Numbered from the stretch's first letter, positions 23,559-33,027 are shown. The stretch is 64,000 nucleotides of DNA from Syntrophotalea acetylenica (GCF_001888165.1 NZ_CP015455.1:496001-560000), one strand, 5' to 3'. Notes: a model not told the origin generated them from the sequence alone. Translations and numbers: made by a program.

Positions 23559-24041
23559 ATGTTGAAAAAAGTCGCTATGGTCGTTTTGTTTGTCATGCTT
23601 TCCGCGGGCTTAACGATGGCGGAAGATGCCGTCGGGCAGGATTACGGCAAGCAGCCGTGGGTGGTCGACATCGAAGATCTGACAGTGAAAAATGAAAATT
23701 TCCGTACCACGAAGTGGACGGGTCAGGACCTTCAGATGACCGTGATGTCGCTTAAGCCAGGGGAGGAGATAGGCCTGGAGATACATGACGAGGGCGATCA
23801 GTTCATACGTGTTGAAAAAGGCACTGCCCGTGTTGTGATGGGCGCGTCGAAGGATAAAATGACTTTCGACAAAAAAGTTTCAGATGACTGGGCCATCTTT
23901 ATCCCGGGTGGTTTCTGGCACAATATTATCAACGAAGGGGATCAGTCGCTCAAGGTTTACGTTATTTACGCTCCACCCGAGCACCCTGCGGGAACTTTGC
24001 ACAAAACTATCAAGGAATCGGAAGCCGCCCATGGTCATTGA
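23559..24041 (+). CDS. exported cupin-domain protein
   Basis: 160 residues. An N-terminal signal peptide (KKVAMVVLFVMLSAGLTMA, cleavage after AEDA region) is followed by a single cupin barrel. Motif 1 is SLKPGEEIGLEIHDEGDQFI-type (His, Asp, Glu metal positions), then VEKGTARVV; motif 2 is IPGGFWHNIINEG with the last His. Probably periplasmic; ligand or enzymatic activity unknown. The AAGGAG site is good. It follows the transposase remnant directly, so it may be original cargo of the island or a neighbour stranded by the insertion. Confidence 0.75.
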   Translation: MLKKVAMVVLFVMLSAGLTMAEDAVGQDYGKQPWVVDIEDLTVKNENFRTTKWTGQDLQMTVMSLKPGEEIGLEIHDEGDQFIRVEKGTARVVMGASKDKMTFDKKVSDDWAIFIPGGFWHNIINEGDQSLKVYVIYAPPEHPAGTLHKTIKESEAAHGH

Positions 24042-24224
24042 TTGCAGAGGAAGGGACAGTTATTGACAAAAACCTGCAAGTCGCTACTGTCCCGCCTTCA
24101 GGCGAGGTTGGTTCTGAACTCGAAGAAATAGCGTTTGTGTATCATTTTGCTCATTGATTCCTCGCTTTCGTCAGTGCGTGGCTCGCCACCTTAATACACT
24201 GCCCAAAATTTTAGTGCCAGTTCT

Positions 24225-24325
24225 GTCATCCACCGGCGATTTGCCGGTTTGGTGATGCAGACTGTTTCTGATAAAAAGGCGACGGATACCGCCCGGCAGA
24301 TGCCGGAGGCCGTCGCCTTTTTTGT
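24225..24325 (+). repeat. 101-bp direct repeat R2
   Basis: Second copy of R1 (21902-22002), one mismatch, same direction. Sequences outside the two copies are unrelated. Together they bracket 2.2 kb containing the cassette, the transposase remnant and the cupin gene. R2 lies 116 bases upstream of srkA and, through its terminator hairpin, would insulate that gene from upstream transcription. Confidence 0.85.
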
Positions 24326-24440
24326 CGGCAGACGCAACAAGGCACTGTGCCGGTTGAGTCCGGAGGCTGTCTCTGATACATTGAATCGCCGGATAATTTT
24401 TTTCGGCCTTATGCCCCGGCGTTGCGCCATGGAGGCCTGT

Positions 24441-25423
24441 ATGCCCATCAATCCGCACCCTTTCCAGGCCCTGACCCCTGGGTTCATCATGGATGCCGTG
24501 GAAAGCTGTGGTTATCTGTGCGATTGCCGGACCCTGGCCCTGAACAGTTACGAAAACCGGGTATACCAGGTCGGCATCGAAGGGCAGAGTCCGCTGGTGG
24601 CGAAGTTCTATCGCCCAAAACGCTGGAGCGACGCCCAGATACTGGAGGAGCACCGTTTCTGTTTCGAACTTGGGGAACACGAACTGCCGGTGGTCGCGCC
24701 GCTGCGCAACGCACAGGGGCAAAGCCTGTTTCATTTTCGGGGATTCCGCTTCGCTCTTTATCCACGCAAAGGGGGGCATGCGCCGGAGCTGGACAGCCTC
24801 GATAACCTGCTGGTTCTGGGACGCCTCATGGCGCGGATTCATAGCGTCGGTGCCTTGAGCCCCTTCAAGGCCCGACCGCGACTGGACATCCACAGTTTCG
24901 GCCATGAAGCCGCCGCCCTCGTCAGCGAGCGTTACATCCCCCGGAATTCAAGGCAAATTACGATGCGCTGGTGGGCGACCTGCTGCAGGGCATCGCGCAG
25001 GCCATGGCAGACGCCGGCGCGGTGCGCTATATCCGTACCCACGGCGATTGCCATGTCGGCAACATTCTGTGGCGTGACGGAGGGCCGCATTTTGTCGATT
25101 TCGACGATGCCCGCATGGCTCCCGCGGTGCAGGATCTGTGGATGATGTTGTCTGGCGACCGCCCCAGCAAAACTGCGCAGCTCGCGGAAATTCTCGCGGG
25201 CTATGCCGAATTCAACGATTTCGATATGCGCGAACTGCGGCTTATCGAAGCCTTGCGCAGTCTGCGTATTCTGCATTTCACCGCGTGGCTGGCGCAGCGA
25301 TGGGAAGATCCCGCTTTCCCGCCGAGCTTTCCCTGGTTTAACACCCCCCGCTACTGGGGTGACCATATCCTGGAACTGCGTGAGCAGATTGCGGCTCTGC
25401 AGGAACCGGCGTTGCAGGTGTGA
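24441..25423 (+). pseudogene. srkA: SrkA/YihE-type Ser/Thr stress-response kinase, single-base frameshift
   Basis: From ATG 24441 (GGAGG site) the frame encodes the N-lobe and hinge of the aminoglycoside-phosphotransferase-like SrkA family (NSYENRVYQVG, PLVAKFYRPKRWSDAQI, GRLMARIHSVG) and then fails. The C-lobe continues one frame over: the catalytic loop RTHGDCHVGNILW and metal-binding VDFDDARMAP. The break is in the C5 run at 24938-24942; six C would give ERYIPPEFKANYDALVGDLL and a 327-residue protein, the family's normal size. SrkA counters stress-induced death in E. coli. All catalytic residues are intact in the joined frame, so this may be a sequencing indel. Confidence 0.82.
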
Positions 25424-25430
25424 GGAACAA

Positions 25431-25460
25431 AGGCCCTTTGTCGCAAGGAACAAAGGGCCT
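25431..25460. terminator. bidirectional terminator-like hairpin
   Basis: AGGCCCTTTGT and its exact complement around an 8-base loop, placed between the convergent srkA and FKBP genes. The U tracts are weak on both sides. Confidence 0.55.
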
Positions 25461-25488
25461 GCGCCAATGACAAATGGCGGTCTTGCCG

Positions 25489-26175
25489 TTATTTGATCCC
25501 GAGCAACTCCACATCGAAGATCAGCGTCGCGTTCGGACCGATGGTCGGAGTTCCCCGGGTCCCGTAGGCGAGTTCCGATGGAATGAAAAGCTGCCATTTC
25601 GCGCCCGGTTTCATCATCTGCAGGGCTTCCGTCCAGCCGGGGATGACCCCCTGCACCGCGAAGGTGGCCGGTTTTCCGCGTTTGTAGGAGCTGTCGAACT
25701 CGGTACCGTCGAGCAAACAGCCGCGGTAGTGCACCGTGACACGGTCCTGCGGGCCGGGCCGCCTTCCCGCCCCGGGCTCCAGTATTTTGTACTGCAGGCC
25801 GCTGGCGCTGCTGATAATCCCCGGCTGCTGCCGGTTTTTGTTCAGAAACTTCCTGCCTTCCCACAGGTTTTTATCCGCCATCTGGTTTTTCATCATCTGC
25901 TGATGCCCGGCAGCCTGCTTCTGTAATTCACTCAGGGCTTCATGCCGCTGCTTCTCGTCAAGAACCGGCGGCCTTTCCGCCAGGGCATCCTCGATGCCCC
26001 GTACCAGCAGCTCGGGATCGATCACGATCCCCTGGGTTTTGAAATCCGCTCCGATTTTGTGCCCGAGGCTGTAGCTTGCCCTGGCTGCAGGGGTTTGCAG
26101 ATCAGCTGCATTCTGTGCCGAAACGATTGCCGGCATGCATGCCATTGCGAGCACGGCGTAGAGAAGGTGTTTCAT
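25489..26175 (-). CDS. FKBP-type peptidyl-prolyl cis-trans isomerase, periplasmic (Mip/FkpA-like)
   Basis: 228 residues. A signal peptide (LLYAVLAMACMPAIVSA) is followed by a helical N-terminal dimerisation region (residues 25-115) and a C-terminal FKBP domain (DRVTVHYRGCLLDGTEFDSS, VIPGWTEALQMMKPGAKWQL, ELAYGTRGTPTIGPNATLIF). This is the Mip/FkpA layout: an isomerase and chaperone for proteins folding in the periplasm. ATG 26175 starts the signal peptide; the frame continues upstream without support. It is monocistronic and ends at the hairpin shared with srkA. Confidence 0.88.
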   Translation of the reverse strand: MKHLLYAVLAMACMPAIVSAQNAADLQTPAARASYSLGHKIGADFKTQGIVIDPELLVRGIEDALAERPPVLDEKQRHEALSELQKQAAGHQQMMKNQMADKNLWEGRKFLNKNRQQPGIISSASGLQYKILEPGAGRRPGPQDRVTVHYRGCLLDGTEFDSSYKRGKPATFAVQGVIPGWTEALQMMKPGAKWQLFIPSELAYGTRGTPTIGPNATLIFDVELLGIK

Positions 26176-26308
26176 GTCTGGCCCTTTTCTGTTTTGGATT
26201 ATCCGGGGGTGGATGGTTTTTGTGGGAAACGGTTCCGCTACCTTAAAAGACCGGCAGGGCAATGTCAATTTGCGATTATTGTATCGGGAGGGTCTTTGCG
26301 GGACGAAA

Positions 26309-26342
26309 ACAGAAGGCGGAACCGTGAGGCTCCGCCTTCTGT
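26309..26342 (-). terminator. rho-independent terminator of glutamate synthase operon
   Basis: A 12-bp perfect stem (ACAGAAGGCGGA and complement, 10-base loop) followed on the minus strand by TTTTCG, 27 bases after the last glt gene. Confidence 0.8.
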
Positions 26343-26368
26343 TTCTCCATGCTTTGCGGCAAGGTCAA

Positions 26369-28684
26369 TCAGAATACGACTTTTTCCATCTGCCAGATGC
26401 CGCAGGGGCAGATGCCGGAACACAGGCCGCAGCCGATGCAGTATGTTTCGTCGGAGACGTACTCGAAGGTTCCGTCCGGTTTTTCACGGCGTACGATGGC
26501 ACCCTCGGGGCAGGTCTCCAGACACAGGCTGCAATCGCGGCAGGTGCCGCAGCTGATGCAGCGGTGTACTTCACTGCAGGCGTCTTCCACCCGGAAGCGG
26601 CCGCGGTTCTGTGGCATGAACGATTCCTTGTGGAGCTTGGCCTGGGGAATCATCACCGGCGCCGGCTTGGCGATCAGTTCGCGACCGCAGAGGTAATCGT
26701 CGATGTAGTCGGCAACTTCGCGGCCGCTGCCGATGGCATGAGTCAGAAGGCCGGGTTTGATGGTATCGCCCAGAGCGAAGACATCAGAAGCTTTCTTGAC
26801 CTGCCAGCAGTCGTTGGTTTCCATCATGCCGCGGTCGGTGAGCCATTCGCGGGGTACGTAGGACAGGTCGGGGCGTTCACCGATGGCGATGATTACGGTA
26901 TCGGCCTCGATCAAACGGCCGTCTTTGGTGTGCAGGCCCTCCGCGTCGATGCGTTCGGTGAAGACCGGCCATTCAATCCTGCCGCCGAGGGCCTCGAACT
27001 GGTCGATCTCTTTCTGGTAGGCGGCGGGACGCTGTACGTCGATGGCGGTCACCTGCCCGGCGCCCATGCGGTAAGCGCCGATGGCGACGTCCATGCCGGC
27101 ATTGCCGGCGCCGATAACCACGACCTTGCGGCCCACCCCGGGCTTGCCGCCGTTGTTGATCTCCTTGAGGAAATCTAGGCCTTTGACCAGGCGCTCATGG
27201 CCGGGGAAGGGGATGACCACCGGATTGTGGGCACCGGTCGCGACCACGACCGCATCGACGTCGCCTCGAATGGCTTCGAAGGACTGCTTGTCGATCTTGC
27301 TGTTGGTGCGGATATCGACGCCGATGTTCTTGATACGGTTTATTTCATCATTGAGGACTGCGCGCGGCAGACGCTCGGAGGGAATCGCCTGACGCAGTTT
27401 GCCGCCGACTTCCTTATCCGCTTCATGAAGCACCACGCTGTGCCCGCGCAGGGCCAGCTGCCAGGCCACGGACAGTCCGGCGGGACCACCGCCGAGAACC
27501 GCGACCTTTTTGCCGGTAGCGGGCTGCATATCGGGGGCTGCGACGGTCTGGGACAGGCGGCCGAGTTCCTTCATGGCCACCGGGTGGTCAAGGTGGCGAC
27601 GGCTGCAGGCATCCATGCAGAGATTCGGACACACCTGCCCGCAGACGCTGGCCGGAAACGGCGAATACCTGAGGACCAGTTCCAGCGCTTCCCTGGTCTT
27701 GTTTTCCCGCAGCAGGCGGATGCGGTCCTGGGTCGGTATGCCGGTGGGGCATGCTGCCTGGCAGGGGGCGGCGTAGGCCTTGTCCTGCCAGTGCGGAATT
27801 TTAAGGCGCATGTCGCCGGTATTGATCAGGTCGGCGACATGGTCGTAGTCGTCTTCCACGACATCGCCGAAAATGCCACCCTCCACCCATTTACCGAGGC
27901 GGAATTCATGCAGGGTTGGGCGCTCGGCGGCCTGACGTTCCTCGTAGGTCTTGGCGACGATCTTTTGCCACTGGGACAGATCGGTGAGTTCCGCAAATAG
28001 CTGCGGCTTGTCGATTTTGCCGAGAAACACAGGCATGTTGTCAAGCAGGAACTGTTTGTCGAAATCGTCCAGTTCCATCAGCCAGACGTCTTTGGACAGG
28101 CCCTTGATCGGACCGCGCACGTAGATGGTGCCACCGACCATGCCGACGCAGGCGCGGTCCCCGAGCACCGATTCGAAGGCATCGCTGTCGTAGCCGCAGA
28201 CCACGGCGATGCCGCCGCCCATGAACTCGAAGGAGAAGGACCCGACGTTTTTCAGCACCCACAGCTCGGGGGCTTCATGTGCCGGGTCGCGTTTCATCAG
28301 CGAGCCGGTACGGGTTCCGGCGCGTCCGGCTACATAGATCTTGCCGCTGGCGGCGCAGTGGGCGGTGGTGTCGCCGCCGTCGCCCTTGAGGATCACGGTA
28401 GCGCCGGCGTTGAGCCAGCCGACATCGGCCGGAGCCGGACCGTTGATGACGATCTCGGTGCCGGCCAGACCGAAGGCGCCGACACGCTGGCCGGGATTTT
28501 TGACCGTGAATTTCAGCGGGATGCCGTCCCTGGTCCAGAGCGGTCCGCCGATGTCATGATGGCCGGAGGAGAGGATTTCGAATTCGGTCTCTCCGGCTTC
28601 CAGGGCGGCATAGATCTTCTGCAACAGCTGCTGCGTGGAAATGCGCCGGTTGTTTTCATCAAAGCCGTTGATAAAGGCTGCCAT
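26369..28684 (-). CDS. glutamate synthase: GXGXG domain fused to FAD/NAD small subunit and ferredoxin
   Basis: 771 residues. Residues 1-240: the GXGXG beta-helix normally at the C-terminus of the GOGAT large chain (GTEIVINGPAPADVG, MVGGTIYVRGPI). Residues about 300-690: the small subunit with an N-terminal 4Fe-4S domain (CQAACPTGIPTQDRIRLL, CGQVCPNLCMDAC) and two dinucleotide folds (VAVLGGGPAGLSVA, VVVIGAGNAGMDVA). Residues 700-771: two further 4Fe-4S clusters (CISCGTCRDCSLCLETCP, CIGCGLCSGICPCG). It completes a three-gene, archaeal-type glutamate synthase with the two genes upstream. Electron donor, NAD(P)H or ferredoxin, cannot be settled from sequence. Confidence 0.85.
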   Translation of the reverse strand: MAAFINGFDENNRRISTQQLLQKIYAALEAGETEFEILSSGHHDIGGPLWTRDGIPLKFTVKNPGQRVGAFGLAGTEIVINGPAPADVGWLNAGATVILKGDGGDTTAHCAASGKIYVAGRAGTRTGSLMKRDPAHEAPELWVLKNVGSFSFEFMGGGIAVVCGYDSDAFESVLGDRACVGMVGGTIYVRGPIKGLSKDVWLMELDDFDKQFLLDNMPVFLGKIDKPQLFAELTDLSQWQKIVAKTYEERQAAERPTLHEFRLGKWVEGGIFGDVVEDDYDHVADLINTGDMRLKIPHWQDKAYAAPCQAACPTGIPTQDRIRLLRENKTREALELVLRYSPFPASVCGQVCPNLCMDACSRRHLDHPVAMKELGRLSQTVAAPDMQPATGKKVAVLGGGPAGLSVAWQLALRGHSVVLHEADKEVGGKLRQAIPSERLPRAVLNDEINRIKNIGVDIRTNSKIDKQSFEAIRGDVDAVVVATGAHNPVVIPFPGHERLVKGLDFLKEINNGGKPGVGRKVVVIGAGNAGMDVAIGAYRMGAGQVTAIDVQRPAAYQKEIDQFEALGGRIEWPVFTERIDAEGLHTKDGRLIEADTVIIAIGERPDLSYVPREWLTDRGMMETNDCWQVKKASDVFALGDTIKPGLLTHAIGSGREVADYIDDYLCGRELIAKPAPVMIPQAKLHKESFMPQNRGRFRVEDACSEVHRCISCGTCRDCSLCLETCPEGAIVRREKPDGTFEYVSDETYCIGCGLCSGICPCGIWQMEKVVF

Positions 28685-28698
28685 TGATTGAAACCTCC

Positions 28699-30342
28699 TT
28701 AACAGACGTACTGAACCTGCAAACGATCGGCAACGGCCTTGTCGGAAGAGACCAGGCAGTCGGAGCGGCCGACGGGCAGGGAGGAGTTGCCGATGGGGGC
28801 CATGAGCTTGCGCAATTCACCGTCCATGGCCAAAAAGTAGTTAACGATGTTCTGTGCCACCCGCTCCGGGTTGAGGCGTTTGACCAGCACCGGTTGCTGG
28901 GTGGTGATGCCGACCGGACACAGGCCGGTGTTGCAGGCGTTGCAGCGGCTGTGGTCGTTGCCGAGACAGCCGGCCATCTGCAGGATGAGCTTGCCGGTGA
29001 ACACGCCGTTGGCTCCGAGACAGAACATTTTGAAAGCATCGGCCGCCAGGTTGCCGGTTTTGCCCATGCCCCCGGCCGCCCACAGCGGAATCTGGCCCTG
29101 GCGTCCCTGGGCCACGGCGGCGAGGTAACAGTCCCGCAGCTTGCTGACCACCGGATGACCGGTATGGTCGAGGCTGATGTCGTGCGCCGCGCCGGTGCCG
29201 CCGTCGATACCGTCAAGGAAGAAGCCGCCGACGATGTTGTAGGGGTCGCGCACCAGGTTGTTGAACACCGAAACCGAGGTGGCGCTGGCGGCAACCTTGA
29301 TGGCTACCGGCACGCGGAATTTGAACGCGGCATTGAAAGACAGGAACATCTTCTGCACGCTCTCCTCGATGGAGTACAAGCCCTGATGGTTGGGAGGCGA
29401 CAGCAGGTCCGCCTTGGGCACGCCGCGGATTGCCTGGATGTGCTCGGCCACTTTGGCTGCCATCAGCAAGCCGCCGTCACCGGGCTTGGCGCCCTGGCCG
29501 ATTTTGATCAGTACGCCGGCCGGGTCTTCCACCATGTGCGGCATGGCCTGGATGATACGGTTCCAGCCGAAATGCCCCGAAGCGATCTGCAGGATCATGT
29601 ACTTCAGGTACTTGCTTTTCAGCAGGCGCACCGGCATGCCGCCTTCTCCGGAGCACATGCGCACCGGCAGGCTGCATTCTTCGTTGAGGTAGGCGACCGC
29701 CATGGCGACGGCTTCCCACATGCGCCAGGACAAGGCACCGATGGACATGTCGCCGATAATGACCGGGTAGATCCAGCGCACCGGCGGGGTGTGGCCGTCC
29801 TTGATCAGCTTGCCGTCGGCGGTCTGTTTGAGCGGCAGGTTGCCGGCCGGCAGGATGCGGCCCAACGGCGCCAGGCAGTCGAAGGTATGCCGCTGGGCAT
29901 CGAGGCTCGGGTCGGTCATTTGCGAAATGCGGCCGACGCGCAGGGTGTCGAGGGTGCGGGCCTGCACTTCGAGATTGTTGCGGCCGCCCCGCTTGGGGCC
30001 GCTGGCGGTAACGGTGGCATAAGCCACGCTGAACCGCGAGTCGGGATTGCGTTCCGAGCTGATGGCATTGTTGGGACACACCCGTTCACAGACGCCGCAG
30101 CCGCGGCAGTAATTCTTGATGCTGTTCTGCTGGGCGATTACCGGCTGGGCGCAGAAGCGGGTTTTGGGCTCGGGGGTGGTGCTGTCGGTGTAGGTGACGC
30201 GGCGGCGCTCCATTTTGGGGCCGATGGCGTCAAAGGTGCAGGCTGCGATGCAGGCTCCGCAGAGGGTGCAGCGCTCGGGGTGGTATTTGATCTTCCAGGG
30301 AAGATCGTTGCAGGCGATGTCGTTTATTTTTACTGTTTCCAT
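28699..30342 (-). CDS. glutamate synthase central FMN domain with N-terminal ferredoxin clusters
   Basis: 547 residues. Two 4Fe-4S motifs at the N-terminus (CTLCGACIAACTFDAIG, CRGCGVCERVCP) precede the FMN-binding glutamate synthase barrel (MSIGALSWRMWEAVAMAVAY, CSGEGGMPVRLLKSKY, KIGQGAKPGDGG, DGIDGGTGAAHDISLDHTG) and its Cys-rich CNACNTGLCPVGITTQ, which binds the 3Fe-4S cluster in classical GOGAT. It makes glutamate from 2-oxoglutarate and ammonia delivered by the amidotransferase gene. Its start lies inside the end of that upstream gene (13-base overlap). Confidence 0.9.
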   Translation of the reverse strand: METVKINDIACNDLPWKIKYHPERCTLCGACIAACTFDAIGPKMERRRVTYTDSTTPEPKTRFCAQPVIAQQNSIKNYCRGCGVCERVCPNNAISSERNPDSRFSVAYATVTASGPKRGGRNNLEVQARTLDTLRVGRISQMTDPSLDAQRHTFDCLAPLGRILPAGNLPLKQTADGKLIKDGHTPPVRWIYPVIIGDMSIGALSWRMWEAVAMAVAYLNEECSLPVRMCSGEGGMPVRLLKSKYLKYMILQIASGHFGWNRIIQAMPHMVEDPAGVLIKIGQGAKPGDGGLLMAAKVAEHIQAIRGVPKADLLSPPNHQGLYSIEESVQKMFLSFNAAFKFRVPVAIKVAASATSVSVFNNLVRDPYNIVGGFFLDGIDGGTGAAHDISLDHTGHPVVSKLRDCYLAAVAQGRQGQIPLWAAGGMGKTGNLAADAFKMFCLGANGVFTGKLILQMAGCLGNDHSRCNACNTGLCPVGITTQQPVLVKRLNPERVAQNIVNYFLAMDGELRKLMAPIGNSSLPVGRSDCLVSSDKAVADRLQVQYVC

Positions 30343-31436
30343 CGCTGGACCTCCAGATTGTTGTCGATGACCACGATTTCACGTTCGTTGGGGTAGATAT
30401 CGGTCTCCCAGTTGCGGTCAGGCAGGATCTCGTTGATGCCGCAGACTTCCGAGGACAGAACCACGGTATCCGCGTCCCTGCCGACCACCACCGGCCGCAG
30501 TTTCTTGGCATCGCAGCAGGTGAACAGGGTGTTGTCGGGCAGTACGCCGATGATGGTGTTGGGGCCGTTGATTTCCAGGTGTGCCAGGGACTGGCGCATG
30601 GCCAGCAGCTGGTCCTGGTCTTCACGCCTGACCATTTCCTCGAAGGGCAGCGGCGTGATGACGTGCTTGTAGTAAGACAGCGGCCAGCCCAGTTGGCGGT
30701 GAATGTGGTGCAGCGTGTAGAGGAAGCACTGGGAGTCGGACTCGAAGCCGATATAGCCGCGGTGCAGGCTCTGCTGGAATTCCCTGTTTTTCTGATAAAA
30801 GGTGTTTTCGCCATTGGCCAGCGCCGTGTAACCCTGGCAGAAGAAGGGGTGGGCGGCGTAGCGCACGATGGCGTAGTTGGTGTTCTGGCGGCACTGGGCG
30901 GTGATGACCCTGGCAGTGAATTTGTCGTCCGTGTCCCAGATGTTGAAGAAAGTGCCGATATCGCGAGGGTCGCCGATCTCTTTCAGGGTGATCACGTCGG
31001 GCCAGAAAGAGTAGGCGAAGCCTATGCAATTGTCTTCCATTTCACGGCGCAATTCCAGGCGCGTATCGAGCAGCAGTTCCTGTTTGGCCTTCTGGTCGGC
31101 GGCGGCATAATCCGCGGGATAGTCGAAGGTCTGGAAGACATAGTGCGGCATGGCCTGAATGTCCAGGCCCGGCTGCCGGTTGGTCCGTGGCTCCCATTCA
31201 TGGACCAGGCGGAACCCGCGGGTGTCCATGATGGTCTTGGCGATCCGCAGGCCTTCGTCGGTGCAGGCCAGCGACAGGGTGGGCAGATGCTTGTAGTTTT
31301 CGAAGATGCCCCCCAGATCCTGCATGACCATGGCGAAGCCGGAATTGTCATGTCCCTTCTGTTGGGACTGCATGAGCAGCAGGGCTTGGCTGGGGTGCAC
31401 ATAATGGCGGCTCTTGATAGCTCCAATACGACACAT
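30330..31436 (-). CDS. glutamate synthase glutaminase (class II amidotransferase) subunit
   Basis: 368 residues from ATG 31436 (GGAGG site). The N-terminal MCRIGAIKSR places the nucleophile at Cys2, as in class II (Ntn) amidotransferases; QKGHDNSGFAMV is the usual following motif. It supplies ammonia from glutamine to the FMN subunit encoded next in the operon. In classical GltB this domain is fused to the rest; here it is free-standing, as in archaeal-type clusters. The long frame continues upstream of 31436, but processing at Cys2 requires this start. Expression is probably driven by the sigma54-type promoter at 31507-31523. Confidence 0.88.
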   Translation of the reverse strand: MCRIGAIKSRHYVHPSQALLLMQSQQKGHDNSGFAMVMQDLGGIFENYKHLPTLSLACTDEGLRIAKTIMDTRGFRLVHEWEPRTNRQPGLDIQAMPHYVFQTFDYPADYAAADQKAKQELLLDTRLELRREMEDNCIGFAYSFWPDVITLKEIGDPRDIGTFFNIWDTDDKFTARVITAQCRQNTNYAIVRYAAHPFFCQGYTALANGENTFYQKNREFQQSLHRGYIGFESDSQCFLYTLHHIHRQLGWPLSYYKHVITPLPFEEMVRREDQDQLLAMRQSLAHLEINGPNTIIGVLPDNTLFTCCDAKKLRPVVVGRDADTVVLSSEVCGINEILPDRNWETDIYPNEREIVVIDNNLEVQRWKQ

Positions 31437-31506
31437 TCTATTCAACCTCCGGATGGTGAGTACGCGAATAACCACAGATGGCTTCTCGGTGTGACATATT
31501 ACACAT

Positions 31507-31523
31507 TTGCAAATTGAATGCCA
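31507..31523 (-). promoter_or_regulatory. sigma54 (-24/-12) promoter of the glutamate synthase operon
   Basis: On the minus strand TGGCATTCAATTTGCA: GG and GC elements separated by exactly 10 bases, close to TGGCAC-N5-TTGCA. It leaves a leader of about 60 bases. Nitrogen control through NtrC is expected for such a gene, but no enhancer site was identified. Confidence 0.65.
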
Positions 31524-31702
31524 TAAAACAGATAACGACAATTGCAGGCATCCGGACAAGAATTAAATTGAGAAAAACATTAGTACAAACGGCGCATTAG
31601 CTGATTTATGCAGAAGTTGTAGCAGGAGTTTTCCGGAACCGGGAGAGGTATTTCAGGAGGCGCTACTTAACACCAAAAGAGTATTTTATTTACTCAAAAA
31701 TT

Positions 31703-31734
31703 GCCCGACGCCTCCGCGAGGAGAGGCGTCGGGC
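31703..31734 (-). terminator. rho-independent terminator of amt
   Basis: A 12-bp perfect stem (GCCCGACGCCTC and complement, 8-base loop) followed on the minus strand by AATTTTTG, 18 bases beyond the amt stop. Confidence 0.8.
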
Positions 31735-31752
31735 CACGAAACCGAGGCTGGG

Positions 31753-33027
31753 TTAAATGTCGTAAGCGCTTTCAGAGTGCAGGGTCTGGTCGAGGCCGAT
31801 GATCTCTTCTTCTTTGCTGACCCGCAATCCGAGGGTTTTGTCGATGATCCAGAGCAGTATGATGGTGACGATGGCGGCGTAGGCTCCGGCGGCCAGCACG
31901 CCGAGGATCTGCACCCAGAGCTGGTGCGGATCGCCGGTCAGCAGGCTGCTCGCGCCGACAGTCGCGAAGATGCCGGTCGCCAGGGCACCAAAAGCGCCGC
32001 CGACGCCATGCACGCCGAAGGCGTCAAGGGAGTCGTCGTAGCCGAGTTTGTGTTTGAGCATCACGCCGCTGTAGCAGACGGCTCCGGCCATCAGGCCCAT
32101 CACCAGAGCCCAGCCTGGGGTTACGAAGCCGGCCGCCGGCGTGATCACGACCAGTCCGGCCACGATGCCGGAGGCTGCGCCAAGGGCGCTTGGCTTGCCC
32201 GCCAGGCGCCATTCGATCAACAGCCAGGACAGGGCGCCGGCCGCGGCGGCGGTCTGGGTGGTGGTAAATGCCAGGGCGGCGCTGCCGCCGGCGGACAGGG
32301 CGCTCCCGGCATTGAATCCGAACCAGCCGAACCACAGCAGGCCGGCCCCAAGCAGGGTCATGGGCAGATTGTGGGGGGCCATCCGCTCGTGAGGGAAGCC
32401 ATGGCGTTTGCCGAGGGCAATCGCCAGGATCAATGCCGACAGACCCGAGGACAGGTGGACGACAGTGCCGCCCGCGAAATCGAGCGCGCCCATCTCCAGA
32501 AGCCAGCCGCCTTCACCCCAGACCCAGTGGGCCAGCGGATCGTATACCAGGGTGGCCCACAGCAATATGAAAATGCAGTAACTCGAAAATTTCATGCGTC
32601 CGGCTACGGCGCCGGAAATGAGGGCCGGGGTGATAATGGCGAACATGCCCTGGAACATGGCAAAGACATAGGTTGGAATGGTGCCGGTTACGCTGTCGGG
32701 GCCAATGCCGGCCAGAAACATATTGCCAAGTCCGCCGATAAAGCGGCCGGAGCCACCGAAGGCCAGACTGTAGCCGATCACCACCCATTGCACGCCAATG
32801 ATGGCCATTGCCGCAAAAGTATGCATGCTGGTCGAAAGGACGTTTTTTGCGCGGACCATCCCGGCGTAAAAAAGTGCCAGCCCGGGCAGCATCACCAGTA
32901 CCAGGGCAGTGGAAATGAGCATCCAGGCGGTGTCGCCGGGATCGGCCCTTTCCGCTGCATGGGCAGCAACCGGAAGTGCCGTCAGGTACAGTGCGGTGGT
33001 TAGAAACAGGGGGCTGCGAAACATCAT
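31753..33027 (-). CDS. amt: ammonium transporter AmtB
   Basis: 424 residues: a cleavable signal sequence (LTTALYLTALPVAAHA), then eleven membrane spans. Family signatures include DTAWMLISTALVLVMLPGLA, FYAGMVRAKNVLS and the second twin-His region DAFGVHGVGGAFG; the ammonium-wall motifs are intact. It conducts NH4+/NH3 across the inner membrane. No PII (glnK) gene is adjacent, which is less common. It lies just upstream of the glt operon but is separated from it by a terminator. A possible sigma54 promoter is 145 bases upstream. The start could also be Met2. Confidence 0.92.
   Translation of the reverse strand: MMFRSPLFLTTALYLTALPVAAHAAERADPGDTAWMLISTALVLVMLPGLALFYAGMVRAKNVLSTSMHTFAAMAIIGVQWVVIGYSLAFGGSGRFIGGLGNMFLAGIGPDSVTGTIPTYVFAMFQGMFAIITPALISGAVAGRMKFSSYCIFILLWATLVYDPLAHWVWGEGGWLLEMGALDFAGGTVVHLSSGLSALILAIALGKRHGFPHERMAPHNLPMTLLGAGLLWFGWFGFNAGSALSAGGSAALAFTTTQTAAAAGALSWLLIEWRLAGKPSALGAASGIVAGLVVITPAAGFVTPGWALVMGLMAGAVCYSGVMLKHKLGYDDSLDAFGVHGVGGAFGALATGIFATVGASSLLTGDPHQLWVQILGVLAAGAYAAIVTIILLWIIDKTLGLRVSKEEEIIGLDQTLHSESAYDI

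Noticed and set aside
24048-24103. GGGACAGT...ACTGTCCC inverted pair after the cupin gene as a RAYT/IS200-type end
   Set aside because: The arms are only 8 bp, no transposase is adjacent, and a single pair is weak evidence.
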